A stretch of DNA of 64,000 bases from Brachypterus glaber (Eukaryota; Arthropoda; Insecta; Coleoptera; Kateretidae): contig OY294047.1 in assembly GCA_958510825.1 (NCBI GenBank), forward strand, positions 38,951,229 to 39,015,228, in the 5' to 3' direction. Position numbers and translations under genes: made by a program. Positions 23,471 through 33,931 of the stretch are shown here, one piece after another. The notes beneath the pieces were generated by a model. It had not been told where the DNA came from, searched no databases, and was given only the letters and a program-made list of their open reading frames with translations. Position 1 is the stretch's first letter. The number at the start of each line of letters is the position of its first letter.

Positions 23471-23960
23471 TTTCCTAAGAAGTGTGGAAAGAAGCTCTTT
23501 TCCGCACTATATTGCAAGCAATGGAGGCGGAATAGCCTCTTTACGCCTTAGAAACAATGTTTTTTTACGAGCGGAGTTAAAAATAAAATATGCTTTTACT
23601 GTATTAAATAAAATTAATTTTTATAATTTTTCAATAAGAAAAACACTTAGGAAATGTAAACATATTAATAATTTAATTTTTCATGGTTTATCATTTTCTT
23701 TTATATAAACTTTACAATAATTGTATTAATTATAATTATAAATAATTATTTAACTTGACACAATTGACAAAAACTGTATAGCGTTCTACTATCATGTTGA
23801 TTGGTCGCCATGGAAACAAGTGTCTTAGCCAACAATTCTACAAAATTGTAAATATACTTGATTTTTTATAAAAAAAAATAATTATGCGAAAGCCTACTTT
23901 CTGTGCGCCTATAAGTGTGAAAAAGACATCTTTTCGTACGCTCCACTATGCTATACTTTA
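23471..23960. mobile_element. Family H element, short form (H2)
   Basis: The left part TTTCCTAAGAAGTGTGGAAA, then GCTCTTTTCCGCAC, CTCTTTACGC and GAGCGGAG, matches the left end of H1 (11711-11850) step for step. The right part (CTTTCTGTGCGCC...TTTTCGTACGC) is the diverged opposite end. The long H1 palindrome core is absent. Confidence 0.5.
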
Positions 23961-23980
23961 AATTTTACACGAAAACTAAA

Positions 23981-24211
23981 GGAACGTTCAAGTGTTACGT
24001 AACGCAAAATGTACCAAAATTCATACACTTTATACCTCGGGTCTCGCGTTATTCAAGGCTGTAGAGATTTCATATTTTGGTTACCCCCCTAAAACACCTA
24101 TTAGGGGGTATCCAAAATATGAAATCTCTATAATCTATAATAATGCGAGAACCGGGGTATAAAGTGTATGAATTTTGGTACAAATTGCTTTACGTAATAC
24201 TTAAACGTTCC
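23981..24211. mobile_element. Family E element with a different palindromic interior (E3)
   Basis: GGAACGTTCAAGTGTTACGT and its right-hand complement mark the ends. The arms are about 105 bp and nearly perfect, pairing GTACCAAAATTCATACACTT, GGTCTCGCGTTAT, GAGATTTCATATTTTGG and ACCCCCTAA around AACACCT. Only the outer 25 bp match E1, so the same ends enclose unrelated interiors. Confidence 0.75.
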
Positions 24212-24224
24212 GTAAACTTAAAAA

Positions 24225-24660
24225 AACTTATTTTTTGCTTTTACTCGAATTTTTGCCTAATTAGGTCCATGGCTCGTCGATATTATTAAAAATATTATTT
24301 TTTTTTCTTTTTTCAATGATACCAAAATTTATTATTTATTCTTATTACCTCTTTAAAATAAAAGAAATTTGTAAAAAGAATATAATAATACGCTTGCTTG
24401 CCTATGTTTCGGCGTTTGCTTTGCAGCATCATCAAAGGAACTAGTCAGGTCAGGTACGTGCAATAACACTTAGCGTATGTTATTTTACAAACTTATATTA
24501 TTTTAAAGAGATTATGAAAATGAATATTAACTTTTTGATATCATTGTAAAGAGAAAAAAATAGTCTTTCTAGTGATGTCGATGAGCCATAGACATAATAA
24601 ACCAAAAATTTGAGTGAAAGTAAAAAATGTGTTTCTCTAAGTTTAGTTTTTCTGTAAAAT
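24225..24660. mobile_element. Foldback with hammerhead-like loop (Penelope-like terminal repeat?)
   Basis: Left arm phrases TTGCTTTTACTCGAATTTTT, CCATGGCTCGTCGATATTA and CCTCTTTAAAATAAAAG recur as complement on the right (ACTTTCACTCAAATTTTT, CTATGGCTCATCGACATCA, TCTCTTTAAAATAATA). The arms are about 170 bp and diverged. The loop at about 24400-24470 carries the motif listed separately. Penelope-like retroelements carry terminal repeats that contain hammerhead ribozymes and are often found in inverted arrangement. That link is inference; no GIY-YIG or reverse transcriptase frame is present. Confidence 0.4.
24400..24440 (-). ncRNA. Hammerhead-ribozyme-like motif (uncertain)
   Basis: On the minus strand the order is TTGATGA, then TGCTGCAAAGCA (a 4-bp stem with loop GCAA), then AACGCC and GAAAC. 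The hammerhead core is CUGAUGA, stem II, GAAA. One core base differs and six extra bases precede GAAAC, so an active ribozyme is unlikely without compensation. Confidence 0.3.
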
Positions 24661-24787
24661 CAAAGGTAAATTTTTTTTTAATAAATTGTATTTTTTACCA
24701 ATATAAAAATGACAAAACTGCGAAAATTTGAAAAAAACTTAGGATAATACCTAAAATTTAATGCAGAATCCAAATATGTCAACATTT

Positions 24788-24964
24788 ACAGGCTGTTCCA
24801 TTTAAAAATTAAAAGTTGGGGTCTTTTTCGATTAAACCGGTGAAAGAAAAATTACGTTAGGGGATATAATTCAAAATATGGTCTTAAAGACGCCCTGTAA
24901 ATTTCATTATTATAGGAACAAAAAAGATATAGTGAAGAGCCACTTTTGAAAAACACCCGGTATA
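24788..24964. repeat. Single arm of family N foldback
   Basis: ACAGGCTGTTCCATTTAAAA, then TTTTCGATTAAACCGGTGAA, GATATAATTCAAAATAT and AAACACCCGGTATAT follow the same order as the right arm of 29693-30518 (TGTTCCATTTTAAAATCTAA to ACACCCGGTT). It is one arm only and diverged. Confidence 0.5.
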
Positions 24965-25267
24965 TCTACAATAAATCATACCACAAGCTATGTATCACTG
25001 TACAAAATATAGTTTATGTAAGTATCTGAAAAAAGTGACCGGTTTGCAGGATAGTGGTAGAAAAAAATCAGCAGAAACATAGTTTTGGAATAGATGTAGA
25101 GATAGGACGCCTGGCTAGTAGTACTACATGGTACTGCTTTCGGTCGCAATATATTACTCGGCGGTTGTACCAAAGACCAGCAGGGTGTTTCCTAGCGATA
25201 AAAGAAATACGAGAACTGTCTATAGACTTATTATTAAGATATCTTTTAGAACAGTAGCGCAGAATGA

Positions 25268-25402
25268 AAGTCCCTAGCAACGAGGCATCTGGATAGAGCC
25301 GAGAGCCACCCTAATGAACTCCTGAGAATCGCCCTAGACTATGTCCCTGACCAAAGAGACACCTATAAAAGACCAAGAAACATACAGTATGACCCACCCT
25401 AA
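25268..25402 (+). pseudogene. LINE ORF C-terminus, 44 codons
   Basis: The frame is open from the first base after the target duplication to a TAA. It reads with good codon structure: a stretch like SHPNELLRIALDYVPDQRD and a basic YKRPRN block near the end. It is the C-terminal tail of the element's own ORF (most likely ORF2, the reverse transcriptase), cut off by 5' truncation on insertion. The catalytic domains are not present, and I do not match the tail to a named family. Confidence 0.55.
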
Positions 25403-26029
25403 CCGACAGGAACGACCAAACATACCAAGCGTGGAAATATCCACCCTACCCCAAATTGTAAAAAAAAAACCACACTGAATGTCTTTTAAAAAAAAAAAAA
25501 TATATGTCTTTTAAATGTCCAGGTCCAGTAAATGTCCTATTTATTCAAATTGTTAACATGTTACTTTATTTATTTTATGTCAATGTTGTGAATGTATAAA
25601 ATAAAAAAAAAATAAAAAAATAATATAAGACCAAAAGGGAGGAGCTAGCGTTAACGGCCACTGCGCTCCCTCCTCCCTTTTACTCTATATCAAAGAAAAA
25701 AAAAATCAAAAACAACAAAAACCCTATATATACAAATATCGGGTACATATATGTATATATAAATTAAAAAAATATTTTATAAATTTTATAATTGTGTTGT
25801 CTCTTAAGTTTTAACTATTCCCACAAGGGGAAAATGGAAAAAAGAGCTTATTCACCCTCGGTAACAATTTTACAAATTTATGTCTCCATGTTTATGTCAA
25901 TTTATGTCAATTTATGTCAAGTAATATTATGTCTATTGTTTTCAGATTTACTAATTTATTTTATTTATTTAATTATTTGTTTATTTAATTATTTATTCAT
26001 CCATGTAAAGTAGGTTAAGTAGGCCAAAA

Positions 26030-26112
26030 ATATTAAAAAAAAAAAAAAAAACACAAATGACAAAAAAAAAAAAAAATAAGACAAAAAAAAATAAGACAAA
26101 AAAAAAAAATCT
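26030..26112. repeat. A-rich tracts in the LINE 3' region
   Basis: Runs of 10 to 20 A separated by ACACAAATGAC, TAAGAC and similar. Repeated AAAAAATAAGACA units occur at 26075-26100. Confidence 0.75.
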
Positions 26113-26285
26113 GGAGAGAGCCGGTTTATGATTTGTCTAAGCAACACAGCACAGACCTCAAGGTCAATCACCAAACAAATATACACAGGACAAAAACCAA
26201 AAGAACACGGGTAAGAGAGCCATAGGCTCTGACCCAACCCACAACGAATATGCCACCTTCCTCCTCCTCCTCCAGTAGCGCAGAA

Positions 26286-26585
26286 GATAAAAGAATATAT
26301 GTATTTCGAAAATTAATATTTATTTAAAATATATTATTATGATTTATCCTAATGCAACTAAGTAACTAACTCTTGGCAAGTCATACAAATGAAATCAAGT
26401 AACACTTTGACGAAAAAACTGAGCAAGACACTAAAAATAAAATTAAAAGAGGAAAGACAGTTATAACACAATTACATCCAATTTTATAGAATGACGTAAT
26501 AGGTAAGCAATCTCAAAAAATAATTTTCACCACTTGTTGAAAGGGGCCGAAGCTTGAATAATTTAGCAATATTTTAAGAAATAAA
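26286..26585. other. No gene seen
   Basis: AT-rich spacer between two LINE remnants. Confidence 0.45.
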
Positions 26586-27045
26586 ATAAATGCAACAGAA
26601 ATGATATACTGGAGGAGATGTTACAAGAAAAGGCCTTTGGACAGAGTTAGAGATAAGAGGTAGAATGGACCCTGAATATACACTTTTAAGTAATATTGAC
26701 AAAAGCAATTTTTATGGTACGGACACATGAGAAGGCTTGCACTTGTAAGATTACCAAAAGAAGTTTGGAAATGGAAACCACAAAATAGAAGAAAAAGGAG
26801 AAGACCATATAGTAATAATAATAATTCTTTATTCCAGCATAAAATACACCATATAAACAAAATAAAAATAGAATAAAATATATATACAAAATACAATATT
26901 ATAGTAACAAAGGAATACTAATACAGTACACAAAGAAAATCTGACCAAGTATCCATAGAAATTGTAAACAGGAATTTAAAAAAGCTCTACAAAAACGAGA
27001 TTTAGATGCAGATTAATTTTTGACCAGATGCAATAGACGGCCTAG
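26586..27045 (+). pseudogene. RTE-like LINE ORF2 C-terminal remnant
   Basis: On the plus strand one frame gives TEMIYWRRCYKKRPLDRVRDK, then after a stop and a shift QFLWYGHMRRLALVRLPKE and VWKWKPQNRRKRRRP. This is the order seen after the reverse transcriptase domain in RTE-like elements (xLRWxGHVxRM...LPKxxLxWxPxGRRxRGRP). Beyond a nested insertion the frame resumes at about 26951 with EFKKALQKRDLDAD and, after a stop, NRRPRLK. Stops and frameshifts make it dead. The RTE-type assignment is by pattern only. Confidence 0.65.
26812..26948 (-). mobile_element. Insertion with (TTA)n tail inside the RTE remnant
   Basis: On the minus strand the segment ends GCTGGAATAAAGAATTATTA followed by TTA repeats, like the 3' end of a retroposon with a microsatellite tail. 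CCATA(T)AG stands on both sides and may be the target duplication. It splits the RTE-like frame. Confidence 0.45.
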
Positions 27046-27740
27046 ACTGAAAAAAAATTACGCTAAAAAAATCTGAAATATAATTGGTTTTTATTCCTAT
27101 ATGTGCCTTTAAAAAAGGTATTTTATACATAATAAACATAATTAGCATAATCAATATGAAAAAAAATCATTTTTACACTGTGCATTTGACAGAAAGGTAA
27201 TGTTCCTTTACGCAACATAATTACACGTACATAATATGTCTCACATAGTTTTATCAATGTTGATAATTTTCGTTCTTCTGGTACATTTGACGTCAATTTT
27301 CAATCATGGAAAAGCAGCAGATCTACTTCACTGACTATCTTAAACATACTTAACCCGCTACAACTTATGGCTCTTTTCATCTAGCTACTAGAATATTTCA
27401 TTTTCCAAACAATACCTGTAAACATATCGCTGTCATCTTTTAAAGATTGGCGGCTTTTTATCATATCAAATCGGCAGCATAATATATGGCGATATTTATA
27501 CTATCTTACCTCAAAAGAACAACATATGTATATTGTTTATTACAAGGAGTTTGTTGAAAATACAATAGTTATGCCAGAAATAGACAAAACAGGTTGGAAT
27601 ATTGCATGGGATATAATCTCTTAAATTAACTTCCTGATTTAATTGTAAAGTTATTATATTCAAGATCTTAACTTTTAAACTAAACTACTTCAAACCAAAC
27701 TTTATTATAGTATTACATGAAATGTTAAGAAAACTTCATA
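27046..27740. other. No gene seen
   Basis: AT-rich with no feature. Confidence 0.5.
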
Positions 27741-27821
27741 TTTCAAGGCAAGAGATTATATTTGACCGATGGCCGACGAGGTCAAATATAGATCTCGATA
27801 TCTAGATCTCGAGCCTTGAAA
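27741..27821. repeat. Hairpin, compound
   Basis: TTTCAAGGC pairs with GCCTTGAAA at the base. Within it ATATTTGACC pairs with GGTCAAATAT, and AGATCTCGATATCTAGATCT is a small palindrome of its own. It stands directly before a family G-like flank (GTATACTATTTTATTC). Confidence 0.6.
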
Positions 27822-27831
27822 TGAGTTTATT

Positions 27832-27987
27832 AACAAGATATGTATACTATTTTATTCACAATTATTGTGTATTGAAAATAAAGAACAAGTTTTTGAATTT
27901 TGAAATCTGAAATGGTTTACGGAATGTTACACAATTATTGTGTATTAAAAATAAAGAACAAGTTTTCGAATTTGAAATCTGAAGTGG
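27832..27987 (+). repeat. Family G flank with 73-bp tandem duplication
   Basis: GTATACTATTTTATTCACAA matches the equivalent flank in G2. CACAATTATTGTGTATT and AATAAAGAACAAGTTTT repeat at 27857 and 27930 (period 73). Confidence 0.6.
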
Positions 27988-29692
27988 TTAATTTATTGTT
28001 GATCATGTGATGACTCACAATTACTGATTGTTGACTTACATTTTTGCTTATAATTCACACATAATCTCAGAAAGGACACAACATTTACTGTTATGATAAT
28101 TTTACATAACAACATAGTTTGAAACAGAATATTTCTTCATTTTATCAATTGTAAAATGAAACCATAGAACATAAATGAATGAAACCCTCTCTGAACTGCG
28201 TGTGGCGTCATCTAGCAAAGAGAATAAACTACATAAGCATGATTCCAGTCCTGGCATTTATTTAATTAATGTTTAACTCTATTTTTCGTAAAATTTAGTA
28301 CTTAAAACGGCACATAAACGGGCTTTACATAAACGTAACCTAAAAATTAATTTTTTACTAATACCACAGTATAGGTGCCTTTGTACTCTGCTAATACCTT
28401 ACGATGCCGCTACATTTATAAAGGAGCAGATGTATTTTCATAATAGCCAAGGAACATTTATAAGATAATAGCTTTTCAATAAATTTTAATATCAGGGCAG
28501 ACCGGGTTTGTTTTCTCTTGGTCAGTAATAAAAATTGTTAACTACTTTTTAATAACTATAGCAATACACTACTTTCTTAAACACTTACAGTACAAGTTTT
28601 GCTTGTGCTTATTCTAATATGCTGTGAATAAACAATATGGCTTTAAATGAGTAAATCTACCTTTACTCCTTATGATCAATGCCATTTGTATGGAATACTG
28701 AATAAATAGAATAAAATATGTGCTATTAAAACATCTCTCTTTAATTTATAGTAAGAAAATAAAAGTTTTTAGTTTAATTCCGTTTGTGAGGATTGTATTG
28801 AATGAGTCTTTCAAGTTCTTGACAGAACACGTCAAATTAAGATACTCCAGTCTTATATGGAATCAAATTTACATTTTGTGATATGTAATAACATAAATAT
28901 GTTATACGAAACAACAACAAAAATTAGTTTTAAGATAGGAAAAATGTGCGATTTTAATAAATTTAACAACAAATATGTATTGCATGGTACAAAATGTGAT
29001 TGGCGCATATAGAATAATATGTTGTTTAATAAATATATAATTATTTTTATCCATATTTCTCACTTCGATAGGCTTGTCAAAAAGACAAAATGCATAATTT
29101 TTTCTCCTAGTAAAAATGAATTTTATTCATTATACTGTATTATTAAAGTATATTAGTCACACAAAATGTACAAATTGTTTTGCAATAGACAGCGGTAATT
29201 TAAATCGATAGAAAACTTAATATAAACGTTTTCCAACTATGTAAAACAATAAATAATATATCTGTCACCTCGTATAACTATTAAACTATAACGCAAATAC
29301 AGATCTAATTGTTTGTTAAGTAATAAATAACGCTACAAAACGCATGATTAACGACATAAAAAATACACACTATTATTTATTTAATATTATAATTTATTCT
29401 GTAGTACTGCGAAAAAAAATCAAGCCGAGAGGTAAATCTAAGTCCGCTTTTGACGTCTTACATAGCGCATATTTTAAAGCTTGAATTATTGCCGTGAGAC
29501 ATCACAGGAGTGAGTTTTATGAAGTCTGCAGCAAACAAGATGGTAGTTTTTTATTAAGAAATTTTAATCGACTCGCTGACTTTAAAGAAAACAGAAATTG
29601 GTTTTATTGGAATTTATTGCAAATTTGTACGTAAGTAATTGGACAAAAAATAGGAGCAAGATGTAATTTTATTTTGGATTTCTTATACAGTA
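27988..29692. other. No gene seen
   Basis: 1.7 kb of AT-rich sequence. Small GC-richer patches at 28180-28220 and 29405-29560 carry no frame. I see no repeat shared with the rest of the window. Confidence 0.45.
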
Positions 29693-30518
29693 TACCGGGT
29701 GTTTCAGGAAGGTGGTTCACCCCTCTTAACTTTTTTACTTTTTTAGGTGGGATCTTGAAATTTGCAGAAGCTATATTACGTATAATTTAAGATTTTTTGA
29801 CAGAAATTTTTTGTCACTTCCGGTTTCGCCGGTAATTAATCAAAATTTCGATTTTTAAATGGAACACCCTGTATATTTTTACATATTTTGATTCAGAAAT
29901 GAATTCTGAGAAAAAGCAAGTGTCACTTGTCAAATTTTGACAGGTCATGTAATTTTTTAGTTAAATTTTCATTTTAAAACTTTTGTATTTTAATGCCAAG
30001 TTCTTCCAAATAAACTATTTATGTGTGGTATCAAAATGTTCGCAAGGAAATTCTCTTTTATTTTAACCTAATGAGCCACCCTCTTTCCATTTGAAAAAAA
30101 TGACTATGGACCAAAGTATGATTTTCAAACCTTTAAGAGCCCACCACGTTTAGAGTTTTAGGAAAAAAAATCATAATAGTATTTTTCTGAAGATACTAGA
30201 CCAAGAATTAAGCGAATAAGCTAATTTAAGGCACTCTAGATTAAAAATAAAAATTTAAATAAAAAATTACATGACCTGTCAAAAATTGACAAGTGGCACA
30301 TGCTTGTTCTCAGAATTGATTTTTAAATCGAAATATATTTTTAATACAGGGTGTTCCATTTTAAAATCTAAAGTTCGATTCATTTCCGGTGAAACAGGAA
30401 GTGCCAAAAAATGTCTAACCATGTCGAAAAATCCTAAATTATACATAATATAGCTCCTTCAAATTTCACGATCCTAAAGAAAAAACTAAAAAGGTTAAGG
30501 GGGGTGAAACACCCGGTT
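29693..30518. mobile_element. Family N foldback, complete
   Basis: The ends TACCGGGTGTTTCAGG and complement AACCGGGTGTTTCACC open inverted arms of about 300 bp (29693-29995 and 30225-30518). Paired blocks: CTATATTAYGTATAATTTA, CACTTCCKGTTTCRCCGG, ATGGAACACCCTGTAT and TTGACAGGTCATGTAATTTT. The spacer is about 230 bp and non-coding. The internal ACACCCTGTA phrases look like older termini, so the arms may themselves be composite. Confidence 0.7.
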
Positions 30519-30751
30519 TATTTATAAATATATAAATTTATTATTTGTTATACTTTAGAAAAGGTGATTTTGGTATTTTAGGTATTTTACGAGAGACTAA
30601 AACATTGTTTGTAACTATACTGTACTACTACATCCTACAGCTGGTGGTAGTTGACAAACAATCTGCTTGTAAGTCAAGTTAACCTAAAATTTGTCATTTT
30701 AACATAATCTATTGTATTTTTTTTTTTTTCGTTCTGATGAAATTGGAATCA

Positions 30752-30850
30752 AATTTATTTATTTATTTATTTATTTAGGTTTAGATAAGTACAGAGTCAT
30801 GAAAATCCCTAAATAAGCTTTTGGCTTGTGCTAGGGGCTCTCCATTGATT
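30752..30850 (-). mobile_element. Retroposon 3' end with (AAAT)n tail, minus strand
   Basis: A (TTTA)n run at 30752-30778 is followed by GGTTTAGATAAGTACAGAGT and CTAAATAAGCTTTTGGCTTG with TGCTAGGGGC. Read on the minus strand this is a body ending in an AAAT tail. 63541-63617 carries the same AATAAGCTTYTGGMTTGYGC block, and 44847-44893 a short piece. Probably a LINE 3' end; the clade is unknown. Confidence 0.5.
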
Positions 30851-31590
30851 TTGATAATACAAACAAACTTTTAAAAAGTAGTAACAAAACGCTGCAAACT
30901 TTTTGGTTCCAAATTCTTCAAAAATGTTTACCCCAGTTCAATACAATTAATTCTTTTTTGTTCGTATCTCATTTTTCTTAGTATTCCAGAATTAAATTTT
31001 ATTTTTGTCAGCAGTTTGTTGCATTTACTTTATTTTAATTTCTGGTAAATTCATCTTTAAATCAAAATGTATAATGTACTTGTAGAGTTAACATTTTTAA
31101 CGAAAGACATACAACGTACAGTCCATAAATTAATAATTATACAAAAGGAATTATTTTGATGTATAACAGACTTCTCCCACAGTTGTCAACTTAATCTAAA
31201 TAAATATCCCTTCTTTTCCCCACTCGCTTTAAATTCTAACAATTCTACCCACAACTTTAAAATGAAGATGTAAAACTCGGCTTTCTATGTATTATACAGG
31301 TCCGGAATAGGCAACCACATAATTCATTTTAGAAAAATATATCTTTTACAAATGACAGTATAAAGGTAGTGAAAAATTAACTCATTGATATTTTTTTTTA
31401 ATGGAGATACCAAATGACCAATTAATTTAATCATAGTTTAAATCCGGAGACATACGATTTTTTTCTATTAAACTAGTTTAAAAAGTGCAAATGTTTGCTT
31501 AGCTAGCTACGGTTTAATCGTGCCCTCAAAATTCTACAACTCATGCAAAAACTGGTGTTTCTAAATGATTATGATAGAATATTATATTCT
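30851..31590. other. No gene seen
   Basis: AT-rich with no feature. Confidence 0.45.
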
Positions 31591-31669
31591 GTAACGTGTA
31601 GAATGACGCATATTCCGAACGAGTGGAGACGGTCCACGAGTGAGGAATAGTCATTCTACACGTGTTGCA
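31591..31669. repeat. Hairpin with CGAGTG loop motifs (family H-like)
   Basis: GTAACGTGTAGAATGACGC and ATTCC pair with GGAAT and GTCATTCTACACGTGTTGC. The loop has ACGAGTGGAGACGGTCCACG with its own short stem. The right flank ends TTTTTCTACGA, as does the hairpin at 52204-52345. Confidence 0.6.
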
Positions 31670-32279
31670 GGCTATACTTTTTCTACGACTGAAGTTTTAT
31701 ACATTCATATTTTTATATGAATAATAACCAAAAGTTTTAATAAAAAAGAATAATTTACATCCAATAATTTAATTTTCATCTAAAAATTTAATATGTCAAA
31801 GTAAATTGTGTATTATTTCTTTGATTTAGCTAAAAATAAAACCGTTACGGTATGTATAATATACAGTCATCCGCTTACGAAATGTTCTATATACCGTAAG
31901 AGTTTTTATAGAAAAAAAATTTCAGTCCCTGTTCAGGAACCTTGACAAAATTTGCTCTTTCTTTTATTTTTACTTGGCAGCAAATTGTATTGTTGGTTTG
32001 ACTTTTAGTTAGACTTTTTACAAGGTTAAGTTTAAATGGTTAAGTTTACAACATTAAGTTTACAGGGTTAGCAAAGCCACATAGAAAAAACGGATTTCTT
32101 GAACCAAGGACACGGGTCTTTGTATATGTTCAAAGCCATATTCTCTTGTTTCAAGGCTGGCATTTTCTTGAACCAAAGTCAATGTCCTTGAGTGAAGAGC
32201 ACGGGTTTTGGAATAAAAATTCCTTTATTCAAGGTTTAGTGCAAATTTCTGATTAGGAAAAAAATATAAAATTGTCAAT
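31670..32279. other. No gene seen
   Basis: AT-rich. 32095-32230 has several TTGAACCAAG/CTTGAACC phrases. The downstream end of the transposon that carried the pseudogene at 32280 should lie here, but I cannot place it. Confidence 0.4.
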
Positions 32280-32896
32280 TCAAAGAATAAAAAAAAAACA
32301 AAAATGCTTGTTTAAAATATTTAAGGAAAACCTTCGTTGGGGATTTCCTTGCCTGAAGGCATGGGGATTTTCCTGTCCCCAAACATGAGAATTCCTTGAA
32401 TTAAAAAAACCATCTCTTTGAAACCCAGACTCATCCGTAAAAAGAATGCTTTTTACAAAGTTTTCATTTTCTTGATGTTTCTGCAACAGCCATGTGCAAA
32501 ATTCGACTCGTAAAGGATAGTCCTCCGGTGTCAAGCATTGTACTCGAGTGTAATGAAGGATGCATTTTTTCATCTTTTAGAATTCGTTGAACAGAGGTCT
32601 TAGACATATCAAGATTTCTAGCCACGATACTAAGGCTTGTTTCAGGTTCTTCTTCAAAAGCCTGAATTCATTATCAACAGTTCTTGCAGTTCGCGGAGCG
32701 CCTCCAATCTCTTTTTGTTTGGAGTTAAATTTCCAGAATTTCTTGCCCTTTGCACCAATCTTAAAATAACATTTCTGCTAGGATGTTCTCTATTGGGAAA
32801 ACGAATAGAATATCCTACAGATGTAGCTGAAGCACTCCGGCCACACTCGCCATATAAAATTAGCATTTCGCAATACTCTTTTGAAGTAAACATCAT
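32280..32896 (-). pseudogene. Tc1/mariner-type transposase, frameshifted and truncated
   Basis: The minus-strand pieces keep order. The N-terminus at 32896-32654 begins MMFTSKEYCEMLILYGECG and includes IRFPNREHPSRNVILRLVQR, a first DNA-binding helix-turn-helix region, then LTPNKK. A second helix-turn-helix (SIVARNLDMSKTSVQRILK, about 32640-32580) lies in another frame. The third piece (32573-32280) has YTRVQCLTPEDYPLRVEFC and the catalytic strand ILFTDESGFQRDGFFNSRN with NSHVWGQENPH. The D in FTDE is the first aspartate of a DDE/D triad; the second D and the E are missing because the frame runs out into AT-rich DNA. An intact enzyme would cut and paste its element. At least one frameshift and loss of the C-terminal half make this copy inactive. 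Confidence 0.8.
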
Positions 32897-33508
32897 GAAA
32901 GTTTTGATATTTTTTTATGACATTAATAAATATTTATGTCACATTAATCACCATGTCAACCTACAGAATATGTACCTGCAATAATTATATTTGCTTCCAT
33001 AGCTACAAATTCAACCTTTAATGGTAATTTATAATCAGCAACAGTATTGGTCCACTTAAAGCGTTCTTATTTTTGAATTGAAAGAAGATGGATTTTTTTT
33101 GAAATTTTTTTCATATTTTCCAGAGGGTTTTTAATATACCCTCAAATTTCGGTACGCGAGTTCTGGAACAGGCTGTATTCCACTCCTGCAAAAATGTTAT
33201 ATTTCTCGTTTTTTAACAAGCTTAATCTCCGTTTGTTTTCTACAAAGTTTCAAGTCCGCCATACTTTATAGTCCCGCTCGTAAATTATACTTTATTATAT
33301 TTTAATTAATGAATTAGATATCTCAGGCAACAAAGTAAGAACAAGTTTAAACATGCTTTTTAACTTTGATTCGCAGAGGGAATCAAGAAAATAATACAGG
33401 TCTGCGACGAAAAATCTGTATTGGATTTAAAAGGTAATTCAAATAGATTTTTGGGTGTTAATTACTAAAAAATATTTAAACAAAAACTGCCATATAGTTC
33501 TCTGAAGA
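32897..33508. other. Probable upstream end of the Tc1/mariner remnant, no gene
   Basis: Near 33135-33182 the complement reads TACAGCCTGTTCCAGAACTC, then GCGTACCGAAATTTGAGGG. This is the kind of sequence expected at a transposon terminus lying 5' to the transposase. The rest is AT-rich. Confidence 0.35.
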
Positions 33509-33722
33509 GTAGATTACAGGTCCACTCGGAAAATAGTACTTTTCCGAGACCTTTATTAATGGACAGGCACGAAGTGCCGAGACCATTTATAGGTCGAGGA
33601 AAAGTACCATTTTCCGGAAGACCTGTATACTATTTTATTCGCAACTGTTTTTATTAAAAAATAAAGTACTAATTTTTTTGAAATCTAGATGTTTGAATTC
33701 AAATGAAGATAATAATACTATA
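33509..33722 (+). mobile_element. Family G hairpin element (G2)
   Basis: GTAGATTACAGGTCCACTCG, then AGTACTTTTCCGAGACC, a loop holding CACGAAGTGCCGAGACC, and GGTCGAGGAAAAGTACC. It ends CCTGTATACTATTTTATTCG and a tail with ATCTAGATGTTTGAATTC. The stem AGTACTTTTCC/GGAAAAGTAC is clear. Reverse complement of G1. Confidence 0.65.
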
Positions 33723-33758
33723 ATCCGCTTATTATGGCCTGTTTCATCAAGCAAGAGA

Positions 33759-33925
33759 GTAAATTAAAAATCGCACATTGAATATTTTCAAAAGAGATAC
33801 GAATATTGGATGATCGAATATACTGCGTAGTTTATTTTATAAAACATAAGTATATTCTATACACAAACATATACTATTCAAACCTGTTTGGACTAAAAAT
33901 ATTTACTGTGCGATTTTTAATTTAC
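33759..33925. mobile_element. Small MITE with GTAAATTAAAAATCGCACA ends
   Basis: 19-bp perfect terminal inverted repeats (33759-33777 and 33907-33925) bracket 130 bp of AT-rich DNA. It stands six bases left of the giant hairpin. Confidence 0.65.
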
Positions 33926-33931
33926 TATCTT

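Larger units (their letters stand above)
25265..26272 (+). mobile_element. 5'-truncated LINE with 13-bp target duplication
   Basis: CAGTAGCGCAGAA occurs directly at both edges (25252-25264 and 26273-26285), the length expected of target-primed reverse transcription. The insert starts inside the last 44 codons of an ORF and ends in a 3' tail of CCT repeats. The 3' untranslated part of about 870 bp includes A-rich blocks and, near its end, the phrase ACCCAACCCACAACGAATAT. That 3' end recurs at 45562-45705. A microsatellite tail rather than poly-A, with long 3' UTR, fits several LINE clades; the clade is not fixed. Confidence 0.7.

Noticed and set aside
30752..30778. (TTTA)n as a free-standing microsatellite
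   Set aside because: It joins a block shared with 63541-63617 and is better explained as a retroposon tail.
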